Notes: generated by a model not told the origin, from the letters alone. Numbered from the stretch's first letter, positions 18,116 to 28,572 are shown. The stretch: 64,000 nt of DNA from Chitinophaga sp. CF418 (GCF_900142925.1 NZ_FRCN01000005.1:210128-274127), one strand, 5' to 3'. A program made the numbers and translations.

Positions 18116-19062
18116 TGTAAATTGATGTTTTTTGATGTGTAGATATTGTTGTGATCATCTATAATGATACAGCCCAGGTACCTGATCTGATCGATCATAT
18201 TCAGACCGGCCCTGATGCCCATGATCGTTACCGGCGTTGCCATGGCATCCGCGATCTCGGCATTCGGGCTGATAATAGTAACACTTTTAATACCAGTCAC
18301 AGGTAACCCTGTTTTCGGATTAATGGTATGAGAATACTTCTTACCGTCAATGGTGATATATTTCTCATAATTTCCAGAAGTGGCCACTGCCATATCTGTA
18401 ATGTTCATATAGGAAAACGGCAGATGTGCATTGTCAGGATGAGCAATGCCAATGGTCCAGGGTGTACCGTCAGGCTGCAATCCCCAGGTAGCCAGATCTC
18501 CGGAAGCATTTACAATGCCGCTTTTAACATCTTCCCGTTTAAGCAATGCCTTCGCCATTTCTGCTGCATATCCCTTACCAATGCCGCCAAATCCGATGCG
18601 CATACCTTTTTCCTTCAGCATTACACTGCAATTCTCTGCATCCAGGATCACATTCCGATAGTTAATAAGCTTAACCATAGCTTTAGCCGTCGTCTCATCC
18701 GGCAACGAGGTCATCGACCTGTCAAAGTTCCATAGCCGTTTGTCAATTGAGCCATAGGTAATATCGAAAGCTCCATCTGTAATACCGGAGATCCTGATAG
18801 CGCGCTGTATCAGGTCAAAAACCTCCTTATCTACTTTGACAGCACCGATGCCAGCCTGCCTGTTGATCTGATTAGTCTGGCTGTTCTCGTCAAAAGTGGT
18901 CAGCAATTTTTCGATACGGCTGATCTCTGCCACTGCCAGGTCTATCTTCTCCTGGGCCCAGTTCTCATCTTCAGCAACTACAGTGATCTCGAATGTATTG
19001 CCCATCAACCTTTGCGTCCGTTTAAATGCGGTGAGGGCCTGCTTAGTGTTTGTTAACATCAC
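18112..19062 (-). CDS. apbE: ApbE-family FMN:protein transferase
   Basis: 316 residues. ApbE covalently attaches FMN from FAD to Thr/Ser of target proteins with Mg2+. The family motifs are present: RLMGNTFEITVV at the N-terminus, MRIGFGGIGKGYAAE, NASGDLATWG, YSHTINPKTGLPV and AEIADAMATPVTIMG. Most bacterial ApbE proteins are exported lipoproteins, but no signal peptide or lipobox is visible from this start (MMLTNTKQALTAFKRTQRL). The gene overlaps the thioredoxin gene by 20 bases and the DUF4266 gene by 4, a tight operon. The likely substrate is the neighbouring lipoprotein or an unlinked protein (inference). Confidence 0.9.
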   Translation of the reverse strand: MMLTNTKQALTAFKRTQRLMGNTFEITVVAEDENWAQEKIDLAVAEISRIEKLLTTFDENSQTNQINRQAGIGAVKVDKEVFDLIQRAIRISGITDGAFDITYGSIDKRLWNFDRSMTSLPDETTAKAMVKLINYRNVILDAENCSVMLKEKGMRIGFGGIGKGYAAEMAKALLKREDVKSGIVNASGDLATWGLQPDGTPWTIGIAHPDNAHLPFSYMNITDMAVATSGNYEKYITIDGKKYSHTINPKTGLPVTGIKSVTIISPNAEIADAMATPVTIMGIRAGLNMIDQIRYLGCIIIDDHNNIYTSKNINLQ

Positions 19063-19492
19063 AAATACTTTTTACCTGTTGGGCAAAGACTGCCGCATCT
19101 GCTTTTGGCAGACCATCCCAGGAAGCAAGAACTTTCCCATCGGCATTCAGTAAAACAGTAAAAGGGAATTTGCCCATAGGATTGTATTTGTCGGCGAGTA
19201 CCTCATTCTGCATCTGCAACTGCTTATCAGGCTGATTTTTTTTATTCCGGGGAAAATCAGCATTCACCATAATTAGCGTGGTATCCGCCATTCTGGAAAA
19301 CTGCTCATTATCAAATATCTCTTTCCTCAGCCTGATACACGGTCCACACCAGTCAGACCCGGAAAAATTCAACAGAATAAGCTGATCCTTTTCTTTCGCG
19401 ATCTTCTTTGCTGCTTCAAAATCAGGCTCCCATCCTGTAAAAGACATGACCATCATTGCAAGCAGGCCTCCAAATACATATTTCATTTTCAT
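19043..19492 (-). CDS. Exported thioredoxin-fold protein (WCGPC)
   Basis: 149 residues. Residues 1-20 are a signal or anchor segment. The thioredoxin fold begins near residue 25, with the redox pair C49-G-P-C52 in GSDWCGPC and the cis-Pro region KFPFTVLL. It probably acts in the periplasm as a disulfide reductase. First gene of the Trx-ApbE-DUF4266-DUF3570 operon. The two cysteines at the end of the DUF4266 lipoprotein would be an obvious target (inference). Confidence 0.9.
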   Translation of the reverse strand: MKMKYVFGGLLAMMVMSFTGWEPDFEAAKKIAKEKDQLILLNFSGSDWCGPCIRLRKEIFDNEQFSRMADTTLIMVNADFPRNKKNQPDKQLQMQNEVLADKYNPMGKFPFTVLLNADGKVLASWDGLPKADAAVFAQQVKSICDVNKH

Positions 19493-19514
19493 CTAAACTG
19501 ATTATAGTATCATT

Positions 19515-19522
19515 CAAAAATA
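19515..19522 (-). promoter_or_regulatory. -7 box of the thioredoxin-ApbE-DUF4266-DUF3570 operon
   Basis: On the minus strand the box reads TATTTTTG (TAnnTTTG), about 23 bases upstream of the ATG at 19492. No clear -33 box was found at the usual distance, so confidence is moderate. Confidence 0.4.
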
Positions 19523-19642
19523 AGTACGAATTCTGGTTACATTCTGAAGCAATCCTGAATTGCATTAGAGAGGACCTGAATTTAACATTCCTTTAAGCTG
19601 CCGCTTATATATGCATTCCCGAAGCGTTCCTTGGATAAACGC

Positions 19643-19676
19643 AAGAGGCTGACTCAAAAGTATTGAGCAGCCTCTT
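19643..19676 (-). terminator. Probable terminator of the GH97 gene
   Basis: AAGAGGCTGACTCAA pairs with TTGAGCAGCCTCTT with one bulged base, making a 14-bp stem with a 5-base loop. The T-tract is poor on both strands. It lies about 100 bases beyond the GH97 stop. Confidence 0.6.
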
Positions 19677-19773
19677 TCATTTGGTACCTGATAGAATCAG
19701 ATAGTTACTTAAGCAGTTCTAAGTATGTTCCTTGATTTTTGATTCATCCTCTTTGATTATAAACGGAATGTCA

Positions 19774-21966
<2,193 letters not shown>

Positions 21967-22128
21967 TTAACCGGCAATATAATAATTGTGCGCAAAAAGT
22001 CTGTTGGTTTTTCACCTGGGTTTTTACTAGTTCCCACAACCTTCAGGCCGGAACTATTGCTGATCCTGCCTGTTAATTCTGGCAGAAATGTTGTGAACAC
22101 AAAGCATATCATTAAAAAACTCATCAGC

Positions 22129-23739
22129 ATGGTAAAGATTTTCGATAAATGGTGGCAGACAGGTGTCATATACCAGGTATATCCCCGCTCATTCCAGGAT
22201 AGTAACGGCGATGGTATCGGCGATCTCAGAGGCATCATGAACCGGCTGGATTATCTGCAATGGCTGGGCATAGACGCCGTCTGGCTCTCTCCCATATATC
22301 CTTCTCCCATGGCTGATTTCGGCTATGACATTGCCGACTATACGGATGTACATCCGCTGTTTGGTTCCATGCATGATTTCGATGCGCTGCTGGATGAAGT
22401 GCACAGAAGAGGCATGAAGTTATTGCTTGACCTCGTGCCCAATCATACATCAGATCAGCATCCCTGGTTCCTGGAATCCCGTTCCTCACTGGACAATCCC
22501 AAACGGGACTGGTATATCTGGCATGATCCACTGCCTGATGGCGGTGTTCCCAACAACTGGCTGAGCGTATTCGGTGGCGAGGCATGGGAATGGGATGCTA
22601 CTACACAACAATATTATTACCATGCATTCCTGAAGGAACAGCCGGACCTGAACTGGCGGAACCCGGCCGTAGCAGAAGCCATGTTCAACGTCATGCGTTA
22701 CTGGCTGAAAAGAGGTGTGGACGGCTTCCGCGTGGATGTGATGTGGCATATGATCAAAGACAAACAGCTGCGTAATAATCCTGTCAATCCGGGCTACGGG
22801 CAACACATGCCCACCTATTCACAGCAGCTGCCTGTCTACTCTACAGATCAGCCGGAAGTGCATGACGTCGTACGTAAAATGAGGCATGTTATGGAAGAGT
22901 TTGAAGGCGACCGTGTGATGATAGGAGAAATATACCTGCCTATCCAGCAATTAATGGCCTATTACGGTATAGACAATAAAGGCGCTCACCTGCCTTTTAA
23001 CTTCCAGCTGTTATTGCTTCCATGGGAAGCTTCCTCCCTCTCCGTGGCCATCGATCAATATGAAGGCGCCCTTCCGGCCCAGGGATGGCCTAACTGGGTG
23101 TTGAGTAACCATGACCAGCATCGTATTGCCAGCCGCATCGGAGAGCAGCAGGCAAGGGTTGCCGCCATGTTACTGCTTACCCTTCGCGGCACGCCTACCA
23201 TCTACTATGGTGATGAAATCGGCATGCGTAGTGTTGCTATTCCCTTCGATGAAATACAGGATCCACAGGGTCTGAACATGCCGGACAAGAATCTCAGCAG
23301 AGATCCTTCCCGTACCCCCATGCAGTGGGATAACACCGTAAACGCAGGATTCACAGCAGGTAAACCCTGGCTGCGCCTGTCAAAGATATACCAAAGGGCA
23401 AATGTAAGTACACAAAAGACGGACGCTTATTCCACGCTGTCACTCTACAGGCAACTCATCTCTTTGCGCAGACGGGAGGCGTCGCTGACAACAGGTGATT
23501 ATACTCCCGTATTCTCCGACAACCAGATCCTGGCTTTTATGCGGCAACAGGAAGGACATCCCAGCTTCCTGATCGTATTAAATCTGACGCATCTCCCCTG
23601 TTATTTCAGACCAGCCAATTTCCCTTTCCGCGGCCGCATCGAAATAGCTACTTTCCCGGAAACGGAAGGCAACATAGTAAGTGATACTATCAGCCTGGAT
23701 GGAGATGAAGGATTGGTGATAAGGCTGGAGGACAGGTAG
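22129..23739 (+). CDS. GH13 alpha-glucosidase/alpha-amylase family enzyme
   Basis: 536 residues from the ATG at 22129 (MVKIFDKWWQTGVIYQ). A GTG 47 codons earlier is in frame, but its extension has no domain or signal features. The GH13 regions are present: DLVPNHTSD, GVDGFRVDVMWHM (nucleophile Asp), MIGEIYLP (acid Glu) and VLSNHDQHR. The start IYQVYPRSFQDSNGDGIGD is typical of alpha-glucosidase/oligo-1,6-glucosidase subfamilies. No signal peptide, so a cytoplasmic enzyme acting on imported oligosaccharides is likely. Divergent from GH97. Confidence 0.9.
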   Translation: MVKIFDKWWQTGVIYQVYPRSFQDSNGDGIGDLRGIMNRLDYLQWLGIDAVWLSPIYPSPMADFGYDIADYTDVHPLFGSMHDFDALLDEVHRRGMKLLLDLVPNHTSDQHPWFLESRSSLDNPKRDWYIWHDPLPDGGVPNNWLSVFGGEAWEWDATTQQYYYHAFLKEQPDLNWRNPAVAEAMFNVMRYWLKRGVDGFRVDVMWHMIKDKQLRNNPVNPGYGQHMPTYSQQLPVYSTDQPEVHDVVRKMRHVMEEFEGDRVMIGEIYLPIQQLMAYYGIDNKGAHLPFNFQLLLLPWEASSLSVAIDQYEGALPAQGWPNWVLSNHDQHRIASRIGEQQARVAAMLLLTLRGTPTIYYGDEIGMRSVAIPFDEIQDPQGLNMPDKNLSRDPSRTPMQWDNTVNAGFTAGKPWLRLSKIYQRANVSTQKTDAYSTLSLYRQLISLRRREASLTTGDYTPVFSDNQILAFMRQQEGHPSFLIVLNLTHLPCYFRPANFPFRGRIEIATFPETEGNIVSDTISLDGDEGLVIRLEDR

Positions 23740-24096
23740 GCGTCATTGGTTTTCTATCCATCAACATTTTTTCACTCGTAACAATTCTTCTGATAATTGT
23801 AGGCGCAACCCTATAGCCAACCTGAAGAACCTCTACAAGAAAATGTTCAACTAGATCATCATCCCGAAGAAGCCGGGAATAATTTAAAACCATAAGTTCT
23901 GGTGTATAGTTGTTGTTAACAAACGATTTGCAATTCACATAACAACATCAAATTACATACAAATTTGAATATAAAAAATTTTTCATCCCCACTTTATTCA
24001 ACATTTATCAAATTTACTATTCACGCATAAAAATGAGCATGCAATCATAAAACACTGGCCTGATTTTTTCACCAGCTTATTAAAACACCTTGTCTC
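23740..24096. other. Intergenic region, possible small minus-strand ORF
   Basis: An 82-codon minus-strand frame (23690-23938, MNCKSFVNNNYTPELMVLNY) overlaps the 3' end of the GH13 gene by 50 bases. It shows no recognisable motif and no strong promoter, so I do not call it a gene. The right part (23940-24060) is very AT-rich and probably holds the promoter of the stress-protein gene. Confidence 0.3.
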
Positions 24097-24936
24097 ATGC
24101 AAACCATCCTCGTACTCACAGATTTTTCCGATGTAGCGCTGCGGGCTGCTCATTACGCTATTCATCTGGCAGACCAGCTGCATAGCAAACGCATCCTTTT
24201 GTTCAACGCATTTCAAAGCCTCGAACCTGTTGCCAATGTACCGGTCACACCGGAAATACCCGTTATACAGGCTAATCCCGATGATTTATATAAGGAAAGT
24301 ATAATGCGGCTGGACAACCTCCGTAGCATGCTGGAACCCTCCGCTGCAGGTATTACTATTGATACATTGTCAGATGATGATATCCTTGAAGAGGCTATCA
24401 AAAAACTGATCAGCAAAGAACATGTAGACCTGGTAGTAGCCGGCCTTTCCGACAAGTCCAATATGGAAAAATTTCTGGTGGGCAGTCATAGTATACGGGT
24501 AATGGAAAGCTGTGATTATCCCCTGGTGATCGTTCCTGAAGATGCAAGGATAACACCACTTGAAAAAGTACTGCTGACTGTGGATTTTGACACACTCCGG
24601 CGAGGGAAGGCATTACCCGGACTGGTTGAAATGCTCAACAATTTACACGCTGAGTTGTTTGTCGTCAACGTTACCAGCAATGAAGGTTACTCTCCCGAGA
24701 CAAGAGAAGATATTAAACACCTTCATCAGTTACTGGACAAATATCATCCTTCATTCAATTATATAGAGGACAAACATGTAGTTAACAGCATCAATGAATT
24801 TGCCGCTCAGCATGACATTTCACTGATCATTGCTATTCATGAAAAGAAAAGCCTGCTGGCTACTATATTCCAGAAAAGTGTATCAAAGCAACTGGCATGG
24901 AACAGCAATGTTCCGCTGCTGATCATCCCTGCGTAA
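24097..24936 (+). CDS. Universal stress protein with two UspA domains
   Basis: 279 residues made of two tandem Usp domains (about 1-146 and 150-279). The first begins MQTILVLTDFSDVALRAAHYAI and has the nucleotide-loop-like GSHSIRVMESCDYPLVIVP. The second ends SVSKQLAWNSNVPLLIIPA. Usp proteins bind ATP or other ligands and protect cells in stress; tandem forms are common in Bacteroidota. Single-gene unit, convergent with the next gene. Confidence 0.92.
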   Translation: MQTILVLTDFSDVALRAAHYAIHLADQLHSKRILLFNAFQSLEPVANVPVTPEIPVIQANPDDLYKESIMRLDNLRSMLEPSAAGITIDTLSDDDILEEAIKKLISKEHVDLVVAGLSDKSNMEKFLVGSHSIRVMESCDYPLVIVPEDARITPLEKVLLTVDFDTLRRGKALPGLVEMLNNLHAELFVVNVTSNEGYSPETREDIKHLHQLLDKYHPSFNYIEDKHVVNSINEFAAQHDISLIIAIHEKKSLLATIFQKSVSKQLAWNSNVPLLIIPA

Positions 24937-24983
24937 GAAAATAGTTCTCAGATTACTGACTGTTGCATGAGGTCACGAAGTTT

Positions 24984-25054
24984 CCGGGATATACATTTCT
25001 CTACAGCACCTGATACCTGTTATTGTATCTGGCAGCTGAAAACGTATATCCCGG
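24984..25054. terminator. Nested inverted repeat between convergent genes
   Basis: CCGGGATATAC (24984-24994) and GTATATCCCGG (25044-25054) are perfect arms, and GATAC/GTATC pair inside the 49-base loop. No T-tract follows closely. The place between convergent genes suggests a bidirectional terminator or a 3' RNA structure. Confidence 0.45.
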
Positions 25055-25084
25055 TCAGTGTAACTTTCATACAATTGCTTTTAT

Positions 25085-25483
25085 TCAGGCTGCTGCTAAT
25101 GATGCGGTTCCTTTCGCTGCTTCAAAACGTTTCCACGCATAATAAGGCACAAACATGATCAGCAATGCCACTACGGGTGGGATCAGTTCCCCGATCGGAT
25201 CACCTACTGCTGCACGGGAACAAAATGCACCGATGAAGTTAATAGCAAAACCTGCATATGCCCATTCTCTGAGGGTCCTGAATTTTGGCTGCAGAATAGC
25301 GAGAGCTCCCAGCAACTTAGCGACGCCAAAAATAGTCAATACATACTCCGGATATCCAAGATGCTTTATAATAGCCACACCTGTTGCCTCATGTGTGATG
25401 CCTCCTATACTATCCATCAGCATCAGTAATGCAAAAATGCCTGTTGATACCCAGTAGAAAATTCTGATTTTGTTCGTTTTCAT
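25085..25483 (-). CDS. DoxX-like small membrane protein
   Basis: 132 residues with four hydrophobic segments (about 8-26, 45-65, 70-90, 95-115) and the DoxX-like pattern EYVLTIFGVAKLLGALAIL. It is one of two DoxX-type genes here, with low similarity to that at 13811. The enzymatic role is unknown. It stands alone. Confidence 0.75.
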   Translation of the reverse strand: MKTNKIRIFYWVSTGIFALLMLMDSIGGITHEATGVAIIKHLGYPEYVLTIFGVAKLLGALAILQPKFRTLREWAYAGFAINFIGAFCSRAAVGDPIGELIPPVVALLIMFVPYYAWKRFEAAKGTASLAAA

Positions 25484-25639
25484 AATTGTGTGTTTTATGA
25501 TGCAAACATATCAGCATTTTCTAAGGTATTTAATGTGTGATTCGGACAGTATAAGGGGTAATTCAGGACATTCCTGTGCGCCTCTGTTGGGAGTGGGAAC
25601 TGCGTTCGGTCTTGGTTTCATCAGACCGTAATGACAAGA

Positions 25640-26206
25640 TCATCTTACTTTGATCAACTTCGCTACACTTGTCTCATTACCGGGAATGTTCTCAGCAGTT
25701 ATCTCGACTTTTGCCTGGCGGGTATCCAGCTCTTTCGTCGCCTGGTAGATCCAGACCGCAGGTATCCTGTCCTCTGTTGCATAACCTTCCTCTATCAATG
25801 TTCCGTCTTCGTTGAAGATCTTCACATAGACCTGGTAAACCCTGAAAAAGTTTCTAGCCCGTATAGTGATTTTCTCACCTGGATGCCCGTTGTAAGACTC
25901 AAAGTCAATTTCAGAGATCTGAGGCGCGCTCATGGCGTCTTTTAATGCCATGTTGCGGGCGTTCTGCGCTCCTGTCGCAAGCGACTTATAATAAAATTTC
26001 AGATCCGGATCTGCGACAGCCTCTGTCGCAAAACTAGATGCACGCTCGAACCTATTCTGTAAGGTGACCTGCTCCGCAGTAAATTTCGGCTTACCCTTGG
26101 TTCTTGCCCGTCTTACAACAGGTGTTCCCTCACGGTTGTAAAAATTCAGATTCCCGATTGTTCCGGAGAGATTACTGGTTAAAATGTTGCCAATTACTTT
26201 TGCCAT
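25640..26206 (-). CDS. Conserved hypothetical protein, two-part
   Basis: 188 residues, soluble, no signal peptide. The N-terminal part (MAKVIGNILTSNLSGTIGNL, then basic VVRRARTKGKPKF) resembles the start of DUF6266-like Bacteroidota proteins, from memory and not certain. Residues about 100-188 look like a beta-sandwich (FESYNGHPGEKITIRARN, KVEITAENIPGNE). A hairpin (CGGTCT...AGACCG, 25607-25628) lies 12 bases after the stop, without a T-tract. Its upstream gap carries the 126-bp palindrome. Function unknown. Confidence 0.7.
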   Translation of the reverse strand: MAKVIGNILTSNLSGTIGNLNFYNREGTPVVRRARTKGKPKFTAEQVTLQNRFERASSFATEAVADPDLKFYYKSLATGAQNARNMALKDAMSAPQISEIDFESYNGHPGEKITIRARNFFRVYQVYVKIFNEDGTLIEEGYATEDRIPAVWIYQATKELDTRQAKVEITAENIPGNETSVAKLIKVR

Positions 26207-26682
26207 AATAAAATTGTTTTGGTGATGAATGAAGTTACATGGGCAATATTAAACACAGCATCAAGGCAGTCCAAAATAATCTATACGAGAGCCCCAAATT
26301 GACACATAAGAGCCCTTTTTCGGCTCATAAGAGGCCCTTCCTCCCATTCCGATAGGGTTCGTCTATACTTCGACTATAGTGGAGATTATAACCTACAGGC
26401 TCATTACTCCTACATTACAGGCGCTATTGTATAGCCATCGCTATAGAATAGTGCCTGTAATGTAGGAGTAATGAGCCTATAGGTTATAGTCCCCACTATA
26501 TCTCTACCGGAACCTTCCCCTTACCCGAGGCCTGAAAATGTCCCATTCTCCCCCCTATTATGTCGTTTTCACGACCCGGGCAACCAAAAGGTTTCGCATA
26601 TTTTTGCAACCATAAAGGTTCCATGAAAGGGCCTGTAACGGCCGAGCCTGATTAAAACCTGCAACCTGAAACTTTTATGTAT
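26207..26682. other. 476-bp divergent gap with no reading frame
   Basis: Apart from the long palindrome at 26375-26500 I see no coding potential or clear promoter. The gap separates two divergent small genes. Confidence 0.6.
26375..26500. repeat. 126-bp near-perfect palindrome (long hairpin)
   Basis: The arms of about 61 bases (26375-26435 and 26440-26500) pair around a 4-base loop, with about six positions not Watson-Crick paired (for example 26383/26492, 26386/26489, 26396/26479, 26423/26452, 26429/26446). The ends read TATAGTGG and CCACTATA. No flanking target-site duplication or T-tract is seen. Because it lies between divergent genes it is not an ordinary terminator. Confidence 0.9.
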
Positions 26683-26922
26683 ATGGTGGAAGTATTCAAA
26701 ACCAATATTACCAACCGGGAGCATGCTCATACGTTCCTTACACAGATGCACAGAATATACGCCGGTTACAAGGCAAATTTTGATCTGGAAGATTGTGACA
26801 GGATACTACGTGTGGAGTGTATGTCCGGCAATGTTAATCCATCAGTAGTGATCAACCTGCTGAAAAAATGGGGATTCGAAGGAGAAGTGCTGACGGATGA
26901 AGTGATCGTTCCTCATGCGTGA
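26683..26922 (+). CDS. Small conserved protein, HMA-like fold possible
   Basis: 79 residues from the ATG at 26683 (MVEVFKTNITNREHAHTF); an ATG two codons earlier (26677) is equally possible. The pattern NFDLEDCDRILRVECMSGN with VVINLLKKWGFEGE resembles small Bacteroidota proteins with a ferredoxin-like, heavy-metal-associated-type fold, but there is no CxxC metal motif. The start of the next gene lies 27 bases after its stop, so the two are likely one operon. Function unknown. Confidence 0.65.
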   Translation: MVEVFKTNITNREHAHTFLTQMHRIYAGYKANFDLEDCDRILRVECMSGNVNPSVVINLLKKWGFEGEVLTDEVIVPHA

Positions 26923-26948
26923 TTGTAAAATTCTATAAACCAATAAAA

Positions 26949-27362
26949 ATGGCAACACAAATTTTCATGAATTTATCTGTTAAGGACCTGGAAAAATCCA
27001 AAGCATTCTTCAGCACACTGGGCTTCGGATTCAATCAGCAGTTCACCAATGAGAAAGGAGCCTGCCTCATTATCGGAGAGAACATCTACGCAATGCTGCT
27101 GGTGGAAGAGTTCTTCAAATCATTCATCAAAAAGGATATTGCCGACTCCTCGAAATTTGCGGAAGTGATCAATTGCTTCTCTGTAGATAGTAAGGAAAAA
27201 GTAAATGAGCTGGCTGACAAAGCGCTGGCAGCCGGCGCATTGCAGTATAGCGAGCCACAGGACTATGGTTGGATGTACTCCCGCGCCTTCCAGGACCTGG
27301 ATGGTCATCTATGGGAAGTAATGTACGCCGATCTCAGTGCTATGCCAACGATGGAAGCTTAA
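26949..27362 (+). CDS. VOC-superfamily (glyoxalase/bleomycin-resistance-like) protein
   Basis: 137 residues from the ATG at 26949 (MATQIFMNLSVKDLEKSKAF); an upstream in-frame GTG overlaps the previous gene. It has the paired beta-alpha-beta modules of the VOC fold: VKDLEKSKAFFSTLGFGF at the start and FQDLDGHLWEVMYADL at the end, where the His and Glu are usual metal-ligand positions. The substrate is unknown. Confidence 0.88.
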   Translation: MATQIFMNLSVKDLEKSKAFFSTLGFGFNQQFTNEKGACLIIGENIYAMLLVEEFFKSFIKKDIADSSKFAEVINCFSVDSKEKVNELADKALAAGALQYSEPQDYGWMYSRAFQDLDGHLWEVMYADLSAMPTMEA

Positions 27363-27419
27363 GAGGCTGGCCGGAATCAATCCCTCAAATCTTCTTCTCC
27401 TTTCGCCATCTGAAACTAC

Positions 27420-27476
27420 ACCGGAGCGGGTGGGATATTGTTCTGCTTCCGCAGATGATTTATCCTTCGCTCCGGT
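27420..27476. terminator. Bidirectional terminator-like inverted repeat
   Basis: ACCGGAGCG (27420-27428) and CGCTCCGGT (27468-27476) are perfect 9-base arms with further pairing inside. It sits between the convergent VOC and globin genes and touches the globin stop codon. No long T-tract. Confidence 0.4.
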
Positions 27477-27877
27477 TAGTTATTATTATTCGGCGTAAAT
27501 CCCAGCATTGACTGCATGATCCTTGCTATATTCTTTGCACGCGCCTTTGCATTATCTGCAATCTCTCCCTGAAACAGTGCATCCACTGTTCCGTTGAAAA
27601 GTGACAACCACTGACTAAAATGACCAGGATCTATAGGCAGTGAAAAATGTTTACTCATAGGATCTCCCTTGTACCTTCCTGAATACAACAGCATCGTACT
27701 CCAGAAATTACACATAATGTCCAGATGTGCCGCCCAGTCGCCGGGAATCGCCTGCTCAAATACAGGCCCCAGCAGCTCATCTGCTCTTACCTTATCGTAA
27801 AAAGTATGTACCAGCTTCGCTACATCTTCTTCTGTCTGAATATCCGCCAGGGGTGGCCTTAACTCAATATCTGTCAT
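27476..27877 (-). CDS. Group III truncated hemoglobin
   Basis: 133 residues, normal for group III truncated globins. The markers are VAKLVHTFYDKVRADELLGP at the N-terminus, HLDIMCNFWSTMLL, and the proximal-His region PGHFSQWLSLF. Group III globins bind O2 or NO and are often tied to nitrosative stress. It is divergent from an Rrf2 regulator, sharing a dyad operator region, and close to RIC and NO reductase genes, which supports an NO-protective role here. Confidence 0.93.
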   Translation of the reverse strand: MTDIELRPPLADIQTEEDVAKLVHTFYDKVRADELLGPVFEQAIPGDWAAHLDIMCNFWSTMLLYSGRYKGDPMSKHFSLPIDPGHFSQWLSLFNGTVDALFQGEIADNAKARAKNIARIMQSMLGFTPNNNN

Positions 27878-27946
27878 AACTGTATCTTACCTTTTTATAA
27901 TTCAAACGGTGATATAATAAACCTTTCATCGACCGTTTACCGATGT

Positions 27947-27954
27947 CAAAGTTA
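27947..27954 (-). promoter_or_regulatory. -7 box of the globin gene
   Basis: The minus strand reads TAACTTTG (TAnnTTTG). The -33 position, 21 bases further upstream, falls on the dyad at 27968-27993. Confidence 0.55.
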
Positions 27955-27967
27955 TGGCTTTTTAGGA

Positions 27968-27993
27968 ATTAAAAGACTTTTTTGTCTTTTAAT
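27968..27993. promoter_or_regulatory. Perfect 26-bp dyad, probable Rrf2 operator
   Basis: ATTAAAAGAC (27968-27977), six T, then GTCTTTTAAT (27984-27993): perfect 10-base arms. The site covers the -33 box of the rrf2 promoter (27981-27984) and the -33 position of the globin promoter, so one dimer could block both. The regulator encoded alongside has Fe-S-type cysteines, so relief by NO is plausible (inference). Confidence 0.7.
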
Positions 27994-28013
27994 AAAAATC
28001 TGTACTATATTTG
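27981..28013 (+). promoter_or_regulatory. Consensus Bacteroidota promoter of the rrf2 gene
   Basis: TTTG (27981-27984), a 21-base spacer and TATATTTG (28006-28013) are an exact match to the -33/-7 pattern. The ATG follows at 28031. Confidence 0.8.
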
Positions 28014-28030
28014 TTCCATAATTTGAGAGG

Positions 28031-28465
28031 ATGTTTTCAAAAACTTGTGAATATGCCATCCGGGCGATGATATTTATTGCGCAGCAATCGAAGGATGGAA
28101 GCAGAGTGGGTATCAAAGATATTGCGAAGGGAATAGATTCTCCCGAGCACTTCATTGCCAAGATCTTACAGGAGCTTGGCAGAAAAGGTGTTGTACAGTC
28201 GCTGAAAGGCCCTACCGGTGGTTTCTACCTTGATAACAGCGGCAGAAAAACATCCCTTGCCACCATTGTTAAGGCTGTAGACGGAGATGATATCTTTTCC
28301 GGTTGCGGTCTCGGACTGAAACAATGTTCAGATAAACATCCCTGCCCTCTTCACCATGAATTCATCAATATCAGGAAAGATATTACCAACATGCTGAATA
28401 AAACCAAAGTAGGCGATCTCCAGGAAGAGCTGGATAAAAAACTGACATTCCTGCGGAGAGACTAA
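28031..28465 (+). CDS. Rrf2-family regulator, probable NO/Fe-S sensor
   Basis: 144 residues. The winged helix at 1-70 includes YAIRAMIFIAQQ, GIKDIAKGIDSPEHFIAKIL and the wing LKGPTGGFYL. Three cysteines, C92-x6-C99-x5-C105 (in SGCGLGLKQC, then KHPC), match the place of the Fe-S ligands in NsrR/IscR-type members. With a globin, RIC and NO reductase as neighbours it is most like an NsrR-type repressor (inference). A GAGAGG lies just upstream of its ATG, a rather good ribosome site for this window. Confidence 0.9.
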   Translation: MFSKTCEYAIRAMIFIAQQSKDGSRVGIKDIAKGIDSPEHFIAKILQELGRKGVVQSLKGPTGGFYLDNSGRKTSLATIVKAVDGDDIFSGCGLGLKQCSDKHPCPLHHEFINIRKDITNMLNKTKVGDLQEELDKKLTFLRRD

Positions 28466-28572
28466 AATTTTTTACAATAATAAAGGATAAAAAGGTATTA
28501 ATATCTATTATATAACGACGATATTTCATAGGTATCACAAATGAAAATTTACATACTATAAATACGATTGAG

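Noticed and set aside
21988..22128. 47-codon N-terminal extension of the GH13 enzyme
   Set aside because: Begins with GTG, lacks signal or domain features, and the family start lies at 22129.
23690..23938. Small minus-strand gene of 82 codons
   Set aside because: Overlaps the GH13 gene end, has no recognisable family and no clear promoter; kept only as a remark in the intergenic entry.
28466..28572. Second copy of the Rrf2 dyad before ric
   Set aside because: Only loosely similar AT-rich inverted segments are present; the exact dyad is not repeated.
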